A stretch of DNA of 64,000 bases, taken from assembly GCF_001581925.1 (NCBI RefSeq), contig NZ_LQZA01000005.1:1-64000 (forward strand), in the 5' to 3' direction. Source of the stretch: Ferrovum sp. PN-J185 (GTDB taxonomy: Bacteria > Pseudomonadota > Gammaproteobacteria > Burkholderiales > Ferrovaceae). Within the stretch, counting starts at the first letter, position 1, and every line of letters begins with the position of its first letter. The notes below the pieces were generated by a model. It saw only the letters and a list, made by a program, of their open reading frames with translations, made no database searches and had not been told where the DNA came from. The translations under genes were made by a program, and so were the position numbers. Shown piece after piece: positions 21,454 to 31,918 of this stretch.

Positions 21454-22389
21454 CTATGGTTCTGTAGCTTCACGTTCAGCTTTTTTAGTGGTCTGTACAA
21501 AATCATCACGATTCATACCAAGCCACATTGCAATGGGGCTTGCAACCAGCACTGAAGAATAAATACCAAAAATAATACCAATGGTAAGAGCGAGCGCAAA
21601 ATAATGAAGCGCCTCACCACCAAAAAACAGCATAGAAGTGACCATTAATTGAGTACAACCGTGAGTAATAATAGTACGGCTCATTGTACGCGTAATAGCA
21701 TTATCAATCACTGTAGCGACACTCACACCACGCATTTTACGAAAGTTTTCTCGAACACGATCAAACACCACCACAGATTCGTTGACTGAGTAACCTAAAA
21801 TAGCGAGTACCGCTGCAAGTACCGGTAGAGAAAATTCCCATTGGAAAAAAGAAAAGAATCCTAAAATGATCACAACGTCATGTAAGTTCGCCACAATGGT
21901 TGCTACAGCGGGTCGCCATTTAAAACGAAGAGACAAATAAATGACAATACCCAATATGACAAATAACAATGCCGAGGCACCATCTTTTACTAACTCGTCA
22001 CCCACTTGAGGACCAACAAACTCAACACGACGAATACTTACCTGCGGATCCACCACTTTCAATGCTTCTAAAACTTGATCAGATAATTTGGCGCTAGTTA
22101 GGCCTTTCTTTAGAGGCAAACGAATCAACACCTCACTTGAGGTACCAAAATTCTCCACATTGGCATCTCGAAAACCCAATCCTTCTAGAGCACCACGATA
22201 ACGGTTAACATCTGCCACATGGGTAGTAGCCACTTCCATGACCGTACCACCCGTAAAATCAACAGAAAAATTCAATCCTCTCGTTACCAAAAAGAAAACA
22301 CTAATCAAAAAAGTAACTAAAGAAATCGTGGTAGTAATCTTTCCCCAACTCATGAAGGGGATATCTTTTTTAATTCTGAAAAATTCCAT
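21454..22389 (-). CDS. secF: Protein-export membrane protein SecF
   Basis: A 311-residue partner of SecD in the SecYEG-SecDF translocase, using proton motive force to pull proteins across the inner membrane. Seen are NFSVDFTGGTVMEV, the six-helix RND-type core with GYSVNESVVVFDRVRENFR and TRTIITHGCTQLM (here the usual SRT is SRTI). It follows secD by 5 bp. Confidence 0.96.
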   Translation of the reverse strand: MEFFRIKKDIPFMSWGKITTTISLVTFLISVFFLVTRGLNFSVDFTGGTVMEVATTHVADVNRYRGALEGLGFRDANVENFGTSSEVLIRLPLKKGLTSAKLSDQVLEALKVVDPQVSIRRVEFVGPQVGDELVKDGASALLFVILGIVIYLSLRFKWRPAVATIVANLHDVVIILGFFSFFQWEFSLPVLAAVLAILGYSVNESVVVFDRVRENFRKMRGVSVATVIDNAITRTMSRTIITHGCTQLMVTSMLFFGGEALHYFALALTIGIIFGIYSSVLVASPIAMWLGMNRDDFVQTTKKAEREATEP

Positions 22390-22394
22390 AAAGA

Positions 22395-24272
22395 TTATCC
22401 CTTACTGTTTTTACTTTTGTCGTTCTGATCATGCCATTTCACATTACCAATTGATAAATTTGAAATCTTACGACGTGAACCATAAATCAAATTTACCAAG
22501 CCGCGTGAAACCAGCACACTACTAAACATAGACGTCATAATGCCTAACACCAATACCACAGCAAAACCTTTTACCGGACCAGAGCCAAAGGCAAATAAAG
22601 CAATACCAGCGATACCTGTTGTTACATTAGAATCAAGAATAGTAGCAAAAGCGCGCTCATATCCAGCCGCTATGGCCGCACCCGGAGAATTCCCATTGCG
22701 TAATTCCTCACGAATCCTCTCGTTAATTAATACGTTTGCGTCAATTGCCATACCCACTGTTAGTGCGATACCAGCCATACCAGGCAGTGTTAACGTAGCT
22801 TGTAACAGTGACAAGATTGCCACTAAAAGTAAAACGTTACAGGCTAGAGCAACAATAGAAATAAAACCAAATAACAGGTAGTAAGCCACCATAAATAGGG
22901 TAATGGCAGTAAAACCTATCCAAGTAGAATGAAAGCCACGAGCAATATTTTCAGCACCTAAACTTGGCCCAACGGTTCTCTCTTCAATAAAATCCATCGG
23001 TGCTGCTAAGGCACCTGAACGCAATAATAAAGCCAAGTCATTGGCTTCTTTTGGCGAACTCAACCCTGTGATCTGAAAGCGAGCACCTAACTCATCTTGA
23101 ATGGTTGCCACACTAATAGCTTCGGTTTTATTTTTTTCAATCAATAAAATAGCCATGCGTTTCTTCAGATTATCACGGGAGACCTGACGAATAATTCGCG
23201 CCCCCTTTCCATCCATACTAATATTCACTGAAGGACGGTTAGTTTGCGAATCAAAACCTGCTCCTGCGTCAGTGATGACGTCACCTGTCAGTACCACTGT
23301 TTTCTTAACAAATACAGGATAGCCATTGCGCTCAACAACCAACTCATCTCCATAGGGAGGGATCTCTTGAAGGCTAGTTGGGTTAGCGTGATCTTCATCC
23401 ACTAAACGGATTTCAAGAGAAGCTGTTCGACCAATAATTTCTTTTGCTTTCGCTGTATCTTGTACGCCAGGAAGTTCAACAATAATACGATCCAATCCTT
23501 GCTGTTGAATAATCGGTTCTTTTGCACCTAATTCATTAACGCGATTTTTAAGTGCCAAGATATTTTGCTTAATTGCTTGTTCTTGAATTTTACTCAACGA
23601 CTCTTGTTTAATGATAGCCACAATTTCGTTGTCGCCTGCAGAGCCTTGGTCATTAACAATAAAATCCTGCAGAAGGTTATCAATTACCTTATGTGCTTGT
23701 TGACGGCTAGATTGGTCATGAAATACCAATACTAAACGCTGCCCCTCTCGTTTAATCGTGTCGTAGTAAATACGTTGATCTCTTAATTCCGTGCGAATTT
23801 CAGACAACATACCGTCTAATTTCTTATCAACTGCCACCTTCATATCAACTTGCAGGAGAAAATGTACTCCACCTGACAAATCTAACCCAAGATACATGGG
23901 TAACGCACCAAGATCTCTCATCCATTTGGGAGCATTAGCGACCAAATTAAGTGCCACTACATAATTGGCATTATGCTCATCAGGGTTGAGTGTGTGATCT
24001 AAAATATCTCTGGCTTTAAGTTGCGTGTCTGCATCGGCAAAACGCACTTTTAGGCCATCTCCCTCAAGGCTAACCCGGATAGGAGTAAGATGATTGGCTT
24101 GGAGATCTGACTCCACCTTAGCCATCAAAACTGAATCAACTTTTACGCCAACTCCTTGGGCTGAAATTTGTACCGCAGGGGACTGGCCATAAAAATTAGG
24201 CAGAGTATAAAAAAAACCTAATAGTAGCACCGCCACTATTAGGGTGTTTTTCCAGAGAGGAAACTTATTCAT
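22395..24272 (-). CDS. secD: Protein-export membrane protein SecD
   Basis: A 625-residue RND-superfamily Sec component. The N-terminal helix is followed by a large periplasmic domain with LGLDLSGGVHFLLQVD and IIVELPGVQDTAKAKEIIG. The C-terminal membrane core has GMAGIALTVGMAIDANVLINERIREE. It lies between yajC and secF, in standard order. Confidence 0.97.
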   Translation of the reverse strand: MNKFPLWKNTLIVAVLLLGFFYTLPNFYGQSPAVQISAQGVGVKVDSVLMAKVESDLQANHLTPIRVSLEGDGLKVRFADADTQLKARDILDHTLNPDEHNANYVVALNLVANAPKWMRDLGALPMYLGLDLSGGVHFLLQVDMKVAVDKKLDGMLSEIRTELRDQRIYYDTIKREGQRLVLVFHDQSSRQQAHKVIDNLLQDFIVNDQGSAGDNEIVAIIKQESLSKIQEQAIKQNILALKNRVNELGAKEPIIQQQGLDRIIVELPGVQDTAKAKEIIGRTASLEIRLVDEDHANPTSLQEIPPYGDELVVERNGYPVFVKKTVVLTGDVITDAGAGFDSQTNRPSVNISMDGKGARIIRQVSRDNLKKRMAILLIEKNKTEAISVATIQDELGARFQITGLSSPKEANDLALLLRSGALAAPMDFIEERTVGPSLGAENIARGFHSTWIGFTAITLFMVAYYLLFGFISIVALACNVLLLVAILSLLQATLTLPGMAGIALTVGMAIDANVLINERIREELRNGNSPGAAIAAGYERAFATILDSNVTTGIAGIALFAFGSGPVKGFAVVLVLGIMTSMFSSVLVSRGLVNLIYGSRRKISNLSIGNVKWHDQNDKSKNSKG

Positions 24273-24281
24273 AATGTTTAT

Positions 24282-24560
24282 TTAATTTTTAAAAGTGCCT
24301 TTAGGCAAAAGAATAGATACAGCAGCACGTTGAACTTGAACAACCACTCCTTTAGCCACTTCAAGACGAACATAATTATCATCAAGATCAGTAATTTTAC
24401 CCACCAATCCAGACACCATCACTTCGTCTCCTTTACCAAGAGCGCTTAACATGGCTTTAAGCTCTTTTTGACGTTTCATCTGTGGACGAATCATCATGAA
24501 ATAGAGCACAGCAAACATCACAAAAATAAAAACCATATTCATACCAAGATCAGGTGCCAC
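24282..24560 (-). CDS. yajC: Sec translocon accessory subunit YajC
   Basis: A 92-residue protein with one N-terminal membrane helix (MVFIFVMFAVLYFMMIRPQ) and the cytoplasmic motif KGDEVMVSGLVGKI. The start is GTG at 24560 with AAGGGG upstream. It associates with SecDF. Confidence 0.95.
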   Translation of the reverse strand: MAPDLGMNMVFIFVMFAVLYFMMIRPQMKRQKELKAMLSALGKGDEVMVSGLVGKITDLDDNYVRLEVAKGVVVQVQRAAVSILLPKGTFKN

Positions 24561-24592
24561 AGCTTATCCCCTTAAAATAAAATCAAAAAAAC

Positions 24593-26754
<2,162 letters not shown>

Positions 26755-26779
26755 AATCGTAATATAATAACGGATTACT

Positions 26780-26866
26780 GCCCGGGTGGCGAAATTGGTA
26801 GACGCATCAGACTCAAAATCTGACGCTGGCAACAGTGTGCCGGTTCGAGTCCGGCCCCGGGCACCA
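26780..26866 (+). tRNA. tRNA-Leu (anticodon CAA)
   Basis: A complete cloverleaf: acceptor GCCCGGG with CCCGGGC, D-arm GCGAAATTGGTAGACGC, anticodon stem TCAGA/TCTGA with loop CTCAAAA (anticodon CAA), a long class II variable arm, and T-arm CCGGTTCGAGTCCGG. CCA is encoded. It reads UUG. Confidence 0.97.
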
Positions 26867-26943
26867 TCTAAAAGTATCGTCGAACTTCTTTTAGTCCATT
26901 TAGATCATTCATTTCAGGCCACTGATATGACATCTGCTTTTTC

Positions 26944-26991
26944 ATGAAACCATCATTATTTAAAAACCCCTATTTTTTATCTGTCGTTGCC
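26944..26991 (+). pseudogene. EamA/DMT transporter, N-terminal remnant
   Basis: ATG followed by 15 codons (MKPSLFKNPYFLSVVA) resembles the first membrane helix of EamA-family drug/metabolite transporters. The frame is then interrupted by the left end of the IS200/IS605 element. No ribosome binding site is seen before the ATG. It belongs with the 28645-29400 fragment, from which it is separated by the element and by about 35-45 missing codons. Confidence 0.6.
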
Positions 26992-26997
26992 GTAAAA

Positions 26998-27017
26998 CCA
27001 CCGACTTCAGGCGGTGG
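26998..27017. repeat. Left-end subterminal hairpin of the IS200/IS605 element
   Basis: CCACCG and CGGTGG pair perfectly around an eight-base loop (ACTTCAGG). This is the kind of imperfect-palindrome structure bound by TnpA at the left end. Confidence 0.75.
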
Positions 27018-27060
27018 ATATAAGGCAACTCCGTAACCATGCTTACGCACAGAAAGTTGT

Positions 27061-27471
27061 TTAGTGTGGTGTATTCTGCTGTTCAATGTACTGGCGGATA
27101 ATCTCAATTGGAGCACCACCACAACTACCTGCAAAATAGCTAGGCGACCATAACGCATCGCCCCATAACTGCTCTTTAATAGACGGATATTCTTTTTTAC
27201 GCAATAACCGACTAGACACGCCTTTCAAGCTATTCACCAAGCTAGAAATAGCCACTTTAGGCGGATAAACCACCAATAAATGCACATGGTCGCATTCACC
27301 GTCAAACTCAACTAATTGTGCCTCAAACTTTGAACAAACTTCCTCAAAGATAACCTGCATATCGTCTAAAATCTCTTTAGTGAATACTTTTCTGCGGTAT
27401 TTAGCCACAAAGACCAAATGCACATGAAGATTGTAAACAACGTGTCTACCACGTCTTAAATCGTTTGACAT
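27061..27471 (-). CDS. tnpA: IS200/IS605-family transposase TnpA (Y1 HUH)
   Basis: A 136-residue single-strand transposase. The HUH metal motif is in GECDHVHLLVVYPP and the nucleophilic tyrosine in IIRQYIEQQ near the C-terminus. The segment HLVFVAKYRRKVF is typical. Length is normal and the frame is intact, so the element could be active. Confidence 0.95.
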   Translation of the reverse strand: MSNDLRRGRHVVYNLHVHLVFVAKYRRKVFTKEILDDMQVIFEEVCSKFEAQLVEFDGECDHVHLLVVYPPKVAISSLVNSLKGVSSRLLRKKEYPSIKEQLWGDALWSPSYFAGSCGGAPIEIIRQYIEQQNTPH

Positions 27472-27519
27472 ATAATTAGACCAACTGTAAAATATAAAAA
27501 TCCAATTATACTTAAACCT

Positions 27520-28626
27520 ATGAAAACACTCAAGCTACGCATACGAGACAAACACACAGACCAACTAAACCGCCTAAGCGGTTCGGTTAATTTCGTGTGG
27601 AATTACGTCAATGACTTGAGTTACAAGCATCTGCAAAAAACTGGCAAATTCTTTTCAGCCTACGACCTAAACGAATACACTAAAGGTAGCGGTGAATTAC
27701 TTGGCTTGCATAGTCAAACCATTCAAGCCATCAACGAAACCCACGCCAAATCTAGAAAACAATTCAAAAAAGCCAAACTATCATGGCGAACCAATAACCC
27801 AAAATCAAAGCGTAAATCGCTTGGTTGGCTACCATTCAAACAATCGGCTATTAAGCATATCGCTACCCATCTCACAGGCAAAAAGGGCTTAAAATCCACC
27901 TTGCAACTATCCTTAGCCAAAGGACAAAAACTCATCATTGATATGTGGGATAGCTACAATCTATCGCTGTATCAAATCAACACCTGCGAACTGGTACAAG
28001 ACGCACGTAGTCGATGGTATGCGTGTATCACCGTCAAAGAATACCCAAAAACCGAGTGCGGAACAGGTAGTGTAGGCATTGATTTAGGTTTAAAAGACAG
28101 TGCTACCACCTCAAACGGTGACAAGCTCACAATCAAACAAACGCTCAAATACGCCAAAGATTTAGCCATTGCTCAACGAGCTAAAAACAAAAAACGTGTC
28201 AAGGCTATCCATGCCAAAATCAAAAACACACGGCAAGACCTAATCCACAAATTCACCACAGGGTTAGTCAAAGACAACGCCCTAATTGTGGTTGGCGATG
28301 TGAAAACAACACAATTCAACAGCAAAAAAGGCAAACTAGCCAAATCGGTTTACGATGCAGGTTGGTTTGAACTCAAACGACAACTGACTTACAAATGCGA
28401 GAACGCAGGTTGTCGTTTTGAAATCGTAAATGAACGATACACTACCCAAATTTGTTCGTGTTGCGGTCAAATTGACAGCAATAGTCCGAAAGGTAGAGCA
28501 GGTTTGCGAATAAGAGAATGGACTTGTGCAAAGTGTGGCACATGGCATGATAGAGATATCAATGCCAGTAAGAACATTCTTGCGGTCGGGCTTGACCGTC
28601 TTGTAGAAGGAATCCCCTCACTTTAG
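27520..28626 (+). CDS. tnpB: RNA-guided nuclease TnpB (IS200/IS605 accessory protein)
   Basis: A 368-residue protein with an N-terminal HTH/OrfB domain and a C-terminal RuvC plus zinc-finger region. RuvC-I GIDLGLKD carries Asp188. The RuvC-II position reads IVVGDVK, with Gly259 where most TnpBs have Glu. A Glu is found instead at 305 in IVNERYTTQ. RuvC-III HDRDINAS carries Asp346. The zinc finger is CSCCG...CAKCG. TnpBs cut DNA matching the element flank using a right-end omega RNA and help element retention. Intact length suggests a functional protein of the catalytic-rearrangement type. Confidence 0.93.
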   Translation: MKTLKLRIRDKHTDQLNRLSGSVNFVWNYVNDLSYKHLQKTGKFFSAYDLNEYTKGSGELLGLHSQTIQAINETHAKSRKQFKKAKLSWRTNNPKSKRKSLGWLPFKQSAIKHIATHLTGKKGLKSTLQLSLAKGQKLIIDMWDSYNLSLYQINTCELVQDARSRWYACITVKEYPKTECGTGSVGIDLGLKDSATTSNGDKLTIKQTLKYAKDLAIAQRAKNKKRVKAIHAKIKNTRQDLIHKFTTGLVKDNALIVVGDVKTTQFNSKKGKLAKSVYDAGWFELKRQLTYKCENAGCRFEIVNERYTTQICSCCGQIDSNSPKGRAGLRIREWTCAKCGTWHDRDINASKNILAVGLDRLVEGIPSL

Positions 28627-28634
28627 GGAGGGGA
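28613..28634. repeat. Right-end hairpin of the IS200/IS605 element / likely omega RNA 3' region
   Basis: TCCCCTC and GAGGGGA pair around ACTTTAGG, overlapping the tnpB stop codon. In this family the TnpB guide (omega) RNA ends at this side and its guide is the adjacent flank. An omega RNA is therefore expected over the tnpB 3' end, with the guide starting near 28644. Confidence 0.65.
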
Positions 28635-28644
28635 GGAAGTCAAA

Positions 28645-29400
28645 GTTCCTCAATCACTTGGAGACTTAAAACAATATCGAGAGCAGTTAGTTAGTCACTG
28701 GAAAATCCTCTTCACTCTAGGTATATTGGGGATTGGAGGCTATAATACTTTTGCTTATCTTGGCTTACAAACCACCACGGCCACCAATGGGGCGCTATTA
28801 AATTCTTTCATACCGATTGCTACGATTTTGTTGTCTTGGTTATTGCTTAAAAAAAATCTTTCAACCGGAGAATATCTGGGTATCGTCATTTCCTTTATTG
28901 GCGTTATTACAATTGTTATTAAAGGAAATTTGACCGGAATAACGCAAATTCAAGTGAATATTGGTGACTTTTGGGTACTTGTGGCTGTTATCGATTGGGC
29001 TCTTTATACAGTGTTACTTCACTATCGACCCAAGACGATCACTCCTCAGTTGTTACTGTCAGCGATGGTGATAATTGGCATAGTTACTCTTATCGCTCCC
29101 GTTTATTGGGAAATTAATCACTTAAACCATACTCTTCACTTTTCACCAAACACGATTATTGGTCTTATTTACATGGGCATCTTTCCAGGTTATTTAAGTT
29201 ACGTATTCTATAATCGTGGCGTAGCAGAAATAGGTCCTGGAAAAGCCAGTTTATTTATACATTTAATGCCAGTTTTTGGCACCTTATTGGCATTTATTTT
29301 TTTGCATGAGAGCGTTCATTTATATCATGCATTAGGGATTGTTCTCATCATGGCAGGTATTGTCTTGACTATGTGGGTTAAAAAGAAGGCTACTTCATAG
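28645..29400 (+). pseudogene. EamA/DMT transporter, C-terminal fragment
   Basis: The frame from 28645 reads VPQSLGDLKQYREQL, then YLGLQTTTATNGALLNSFIP and ten-helix DMT features through WALYTVLLHYRP to MAGIVLTMWVKKKA. This is most of an EamA-family inner-membrane metabolite exporter. Compared with the family it lacks the first helices. Only 16 N-terminal codons survive at 26944-26991, and roughly 35-45 codons are absent altogether. A TTG at 28726 could start a shortened protein of 224 residues, but with half a repeat missing it is unlikely to work. Confidence 0.8.
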
Positions 29401-29469
29401 ATAGACCTGTTGTCTTTTCATAAAATAGATTAATATAATTCGGATACGTACTAATTAACGAGGTTTACT

Positions 29470-30534
29470 ATGAGTTTACTCTTCTCCCCTTACCAGCTGG
29501 GTCCTCTATCTCTTGCCAATCGTTTGGTTATTGCTCCGATGTGCCAATATTCTGCTGTCGATGGTGTCGCACAAGATTGGCACTTAATGCACTTGGGGAG
29601 ACTGGCTATTTCAGGTGCAGGTCTTGTTATCGTTGAAGCCACTGGGGTTAATCCTGAAGGACGAATTACACCTTACTGTCTTGGCTTATATAACGATGAA
29701 CAAGAAACCGCCTTAAAACATATTATTGAGTTTGCCAATCATCATGGCCAAGCAAAAATGGCCATACAATTGGCTCACGCGGGACGAAAAGCCTCTACGC
29801 GTCGTCCGTGGGAGCCAGGTAATCCTTATCTACCCGAAGAGGGCGGATGGCAAACTTGGGCACCTTCAGCGATTAAATTTTATGAGGAAGGCATGCCTCC
29901 TCACCCCATGAGCTTGGATGATCTAGAACAGGTTAAAAAAGACTTTGTGCAAGCAGCTAAACGAGCAGAACGTGCTGGATTTCTGGCAATAGAATTACAT
30001 GGCGCGCACGGCTATTTAATACATCAGTTTCTCTCACCACTCTCTAATCAACGTCAAGATCAATATGGTGGCTCATTAGAAAATAGAATGCGTTATCCCT
30101 TAGAAATTTTAGCGGCTGTAAAACAAGCTGTATCTTCTCATGTTGTTGTAGGGATGAGAATTTCTGCCGTGGACTGGGCTCCTGGTGGGTTAACTCTTGA
30201 TGAGAGTATCGTTTTTTCAAAAGAGTGTGAACGATTAGGTGCAGGATTTATTCATGTGTCAACTGGCGGACTGGTTGCGCATCAACAAATACCAGTTGGT
30301 CCTGGATATCAAGTTGAACATGCACAAGCGATTAAACAACAGGTTTCTATTCCCACTATGGCTGTAGGATTAATCACAAGTGGTATACAAGCAGAAACTA
30401 TACTTAAATCAGAACAAGCAGACATGATTGCTATTGCCCGTGCTGCACTAAAAAATCCGCATTGGCCATGGACCGCAGCCCTTGAGCTAGGAGATAAACC
30501 ATTTGCGCCACCACAATACCAGCGAGCACGCTAA
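29470..30534 (+). CDS. namA: Old yellow enzyme family NADPH dehydrogenase (YqjM/NamA-like)
   Basis: A 354-residue FMN ene-reductase. Seen are the thermophilic-like OYE cysteine motif APMCQYSA, the substrate-binding pair in LHGAHGYLIHQFLSPLSN, and a C-terminal arginine (QYQRAR). These enzymes reduce activated C=C bonds and detoxify electrophiles. GAGG precedes the ATG. It is a stand-alone gene with no terminator directly behind it except an inverted repeat at 30560-30599. Confidence 0.92.
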   Translation: MSLLFSPYQLGPLSLANRLVIAPMCQYSAVDGVAQDWHLMHLGRLAISGAGLVIVEATGVNPEGRITPYCLGLYNDEQETALKHIIEFANHHGQAKMAIQLAHAGRKASTRRPWEPGNPYLPEEGGWQTWAPSAIKFYEEGMPPHPMSLDDLEQVKKDFVQAAKRAERAGFLAIELHGAHGYLIHQFLSPLSNQRQDQYGGSLENRMRYPLEILAAVKQAVSSHVVVGMRISAVDWAPGGLTLDESIVFSKECERLGAGFIHVSTGGLVAHQQIPVGPGYQVEHAQAIKQQVSIPTMAVGLITSGIQAETILKSEQADMIAIARAALKNPHWPWTAALELGDKPFAPPQYQRAR

Positions 30535-30559
30535 CTGTTTGCTATTCTAAACCATTAAC

Positions 30560-30599
30560 CCCTCATGAATTGTCTGAACAATCAATGAGTTCATGAGGG
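30560..30599. repeat. Inverted repeat after namA
   Basis: CCCTCATGAA and TTCATGAGGG pair perfectly. An inner ATTGT/ACAAT pairing sits in the 20-base loop. No T-run follows, so it may be a weak terminator or an mRNA-end stabiliser. Confidence 0.5.
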
Positions 30600-30849
30600 A
30601 TAATCAACCTGATCATTATTACAAACTAGGTCAAATAATTTGTTATTTAACAACAGCCTAATCTACATTTAGAAAGTGTAATACCCAAATATTACATCCT
30701 TATAAAGACTAAATAAATCACAAGAAAAACCATCCAATCTTTACAATCTTTACAAATCTTTTAATTACTTTCGTCATTAAAGTCGATAGTATAAATGCCA
30801 TAAAAACACTAATCATACTTATTACTTTTTTATAAATCGGAGAGAGAGT
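30600..30849. other. AT-rich upstream region of the LuxR-type regulator
   Basis: No gene is seen. It contains a tandem CAATCTTTA, CAATCTTTA, CAAATCTTTT array at about 30734-30761, roughly 90 bp upstream of the regulator start, which could be a protein-binding site. GGAGAGAGAG precedes the ATG at 30850. Confidence 0.4.
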
Positions 30850-31530
30850 ATGTCTGAGTCATCTGCAGTACGTGTGTTTGCATCAAGCCAACATCACATC
30901 GCCATCCTAGGTGTACGCTCCTTAATAGAAAGCACACAACGCCCTCTTTACTGGATGGGAAATGAGCCGCCTAGTCACACTATTCTAACTACCCTAGAAC
31001 GTAAAAAACCTCATGTTATCGTGGCTGACCCCAGCATACTTCAATTTAATTTTGATCTACCAAATCAACTTCATAACAAAAATATTGGGTTACTCATCAT
31101 GGTTCCTGATCGTAATCTAGTACAACAGGAGACACTCATTAAAGCAGGCGCAAAGGCAGTGGTATCCTGGAACGAAACCCCAGGCACTTTTATTAGCGCC
31201 ATAGAACAAGTGGCACAACTTAAACCCTGGTTCTCCCCTGAGCTTGGCTTAAGACTGATGGAGCGAGCCATAAGCGGGTATATAGATGAGAATATTTCTC
31301 ACGAAGAAGTACTAATAAGAAAGCTAAGTAATCGTGAAAAACAAATTATTGCTTATGTTGTTCGCTACCCAGATGCCACCATTCGTGAGTTGAGTCAACT
31401 AATCCATTTAAGTCCTTCTACAATAAGGAACTACTTATCTGAAATTTATAAAAAGTTAGAGCTAAAAGGCAAAGCAGCTCTAATCGCATTCTCCCTGGAA
31501 CGACAGATAATTCTTCCGATACCCAATTGA
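30850..31530 (+). CDS. LuxR-family regulator with degenerate receiver domain
   Basis: A 226-residue protein. The N-terminal half has the NarL-type receiver layout but lacks the acidic pair (FASSQHH where FADDHP-like is expected) and the conserved Lys (VVSWNE). The central Asp (VIVADPS) remains. The C-terminal LuxR HTH (KLSNREKQIIAYVV...LSPSTIRNYLSEIYKKLELKGKAALI) is complete. It stands 388 bp upstream of the Tad pilus genes in the same orientation and is the obvious candidate regulator for them. The phosphorylation-independent reading is inference. Confidence 0.85.
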   Translation: MSESSAVRVFASSQHHIAILGVRSLIESTQRPLYWMGNEPPSHTILTTLERKKPHVIVADPSILQFNFDLPNQLHNKNIGLLIMVPDRNLVQQETLIKAGAKAVVSWNETPGTFISAIEQVAQLKPWFSPELGLRLMERAISGYIDENISHEEVLIRKLSNREKQIIAYVVRYPDATIRELSQLIHLSPSTIRNYLSEIYKKLELKGKAALIAFSLERQIILPIPN

Positions 31531-31918
31531 TGCCATCCTAACCTGTGCAAAATAACAATAGGGTTATAGCTATAGAAAATGGCTATTTAATATAGAAATG
31601 ACTCACCTGAATAAAACGAGTATGCGATAACGCCAAAGTAACCTCATAATAAAAAATAACGATAAGACTCGTTATGATGCTTCATTTTAAGATAATTACA
31701 TCAATATTTTTAGGTATTAACATATCAATCATCAGCCAATTGTTAGTTGTGCGATTAAAAAAATCTATCTGTCTATTTAGAGGCGGTTCAGATAATTGTC
31801 ATAGCAATTTCAGGATATAACACCCTCATAAATTAGGAGCTTTGTCCCTATTTTCTGCTCTACAAAAACACTAACCTGAATAAACATCGAATAACGATGA
31901 GTCAACCTGGAGAATGTT
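31531..31918 (+). promoter_or_regulatory. 388-bp noncoding region upstream of flp
   Basis: No open frame of note. It contains an inverted repeat AACGAGT (31615-31621) / ACTCGTT (31667-31673) and AT-rich stretches suitable for promoters. A CTGGAG ribosome binding site precedes the flp ATG. The size suggests a long leader or several regulator sites. I could not place a convincing -35/-10 pair. Confidence 0.4.

Larger units (their letters stand above)
26992..28643 (+). mobile_element. IS200/IS605-family element (tnpA and tnpB, divergent)
   Basis: About 1.65 kb with subterminal hairpins at both ends instead of inverted repeats. The left hairpin is at 26998-27017 and the right at 28613-28634, the latter followed by GGAAGTCAA. 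tnpA is on the minus strand and tnpB on the plus strand, 48 bp apart. Such elements move as single strands by peel-and-paste, inserting 3' of a short target motif without a duplication. Ends are assigned by where the EamA coding frame stops and resumes, and may shift by a few bases. Confidence 0.88.

Noticed and set aside
26868-26894. CTAAAAG/CTTTTAG inverted repeat as the tRNA-Leu terminator
   Set aside because: The stem is AT-rich, the 13-base loop is long and no T-run follows; too weak to annotate as a terminator.
26970-27158. Minus-strand open frame of about 62 codons at the left end of the IS200/IS605 element
   Set aside because: It overlaps tnpA in another frame and the left-end hairpin, has a low-complexity translation and resembles no protein. 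Treated as a shadow frame.
27520-28626. Possible Cas12-type effector or CRISPR-linked nuclease
   Set aside because: The protein is a TnpB next to tnpA inside an IS200/IS605 element; no CRISPR repeats or cas genes were seen anywhere in the window.
28726-29400. Intact 224-residue EamA transporter starting at TTG 28726
   Set aside because: Family-like coding sequence continues upstream to 28645 and the early helices are missing, so this is better read as a fragment of a disrupted gene.
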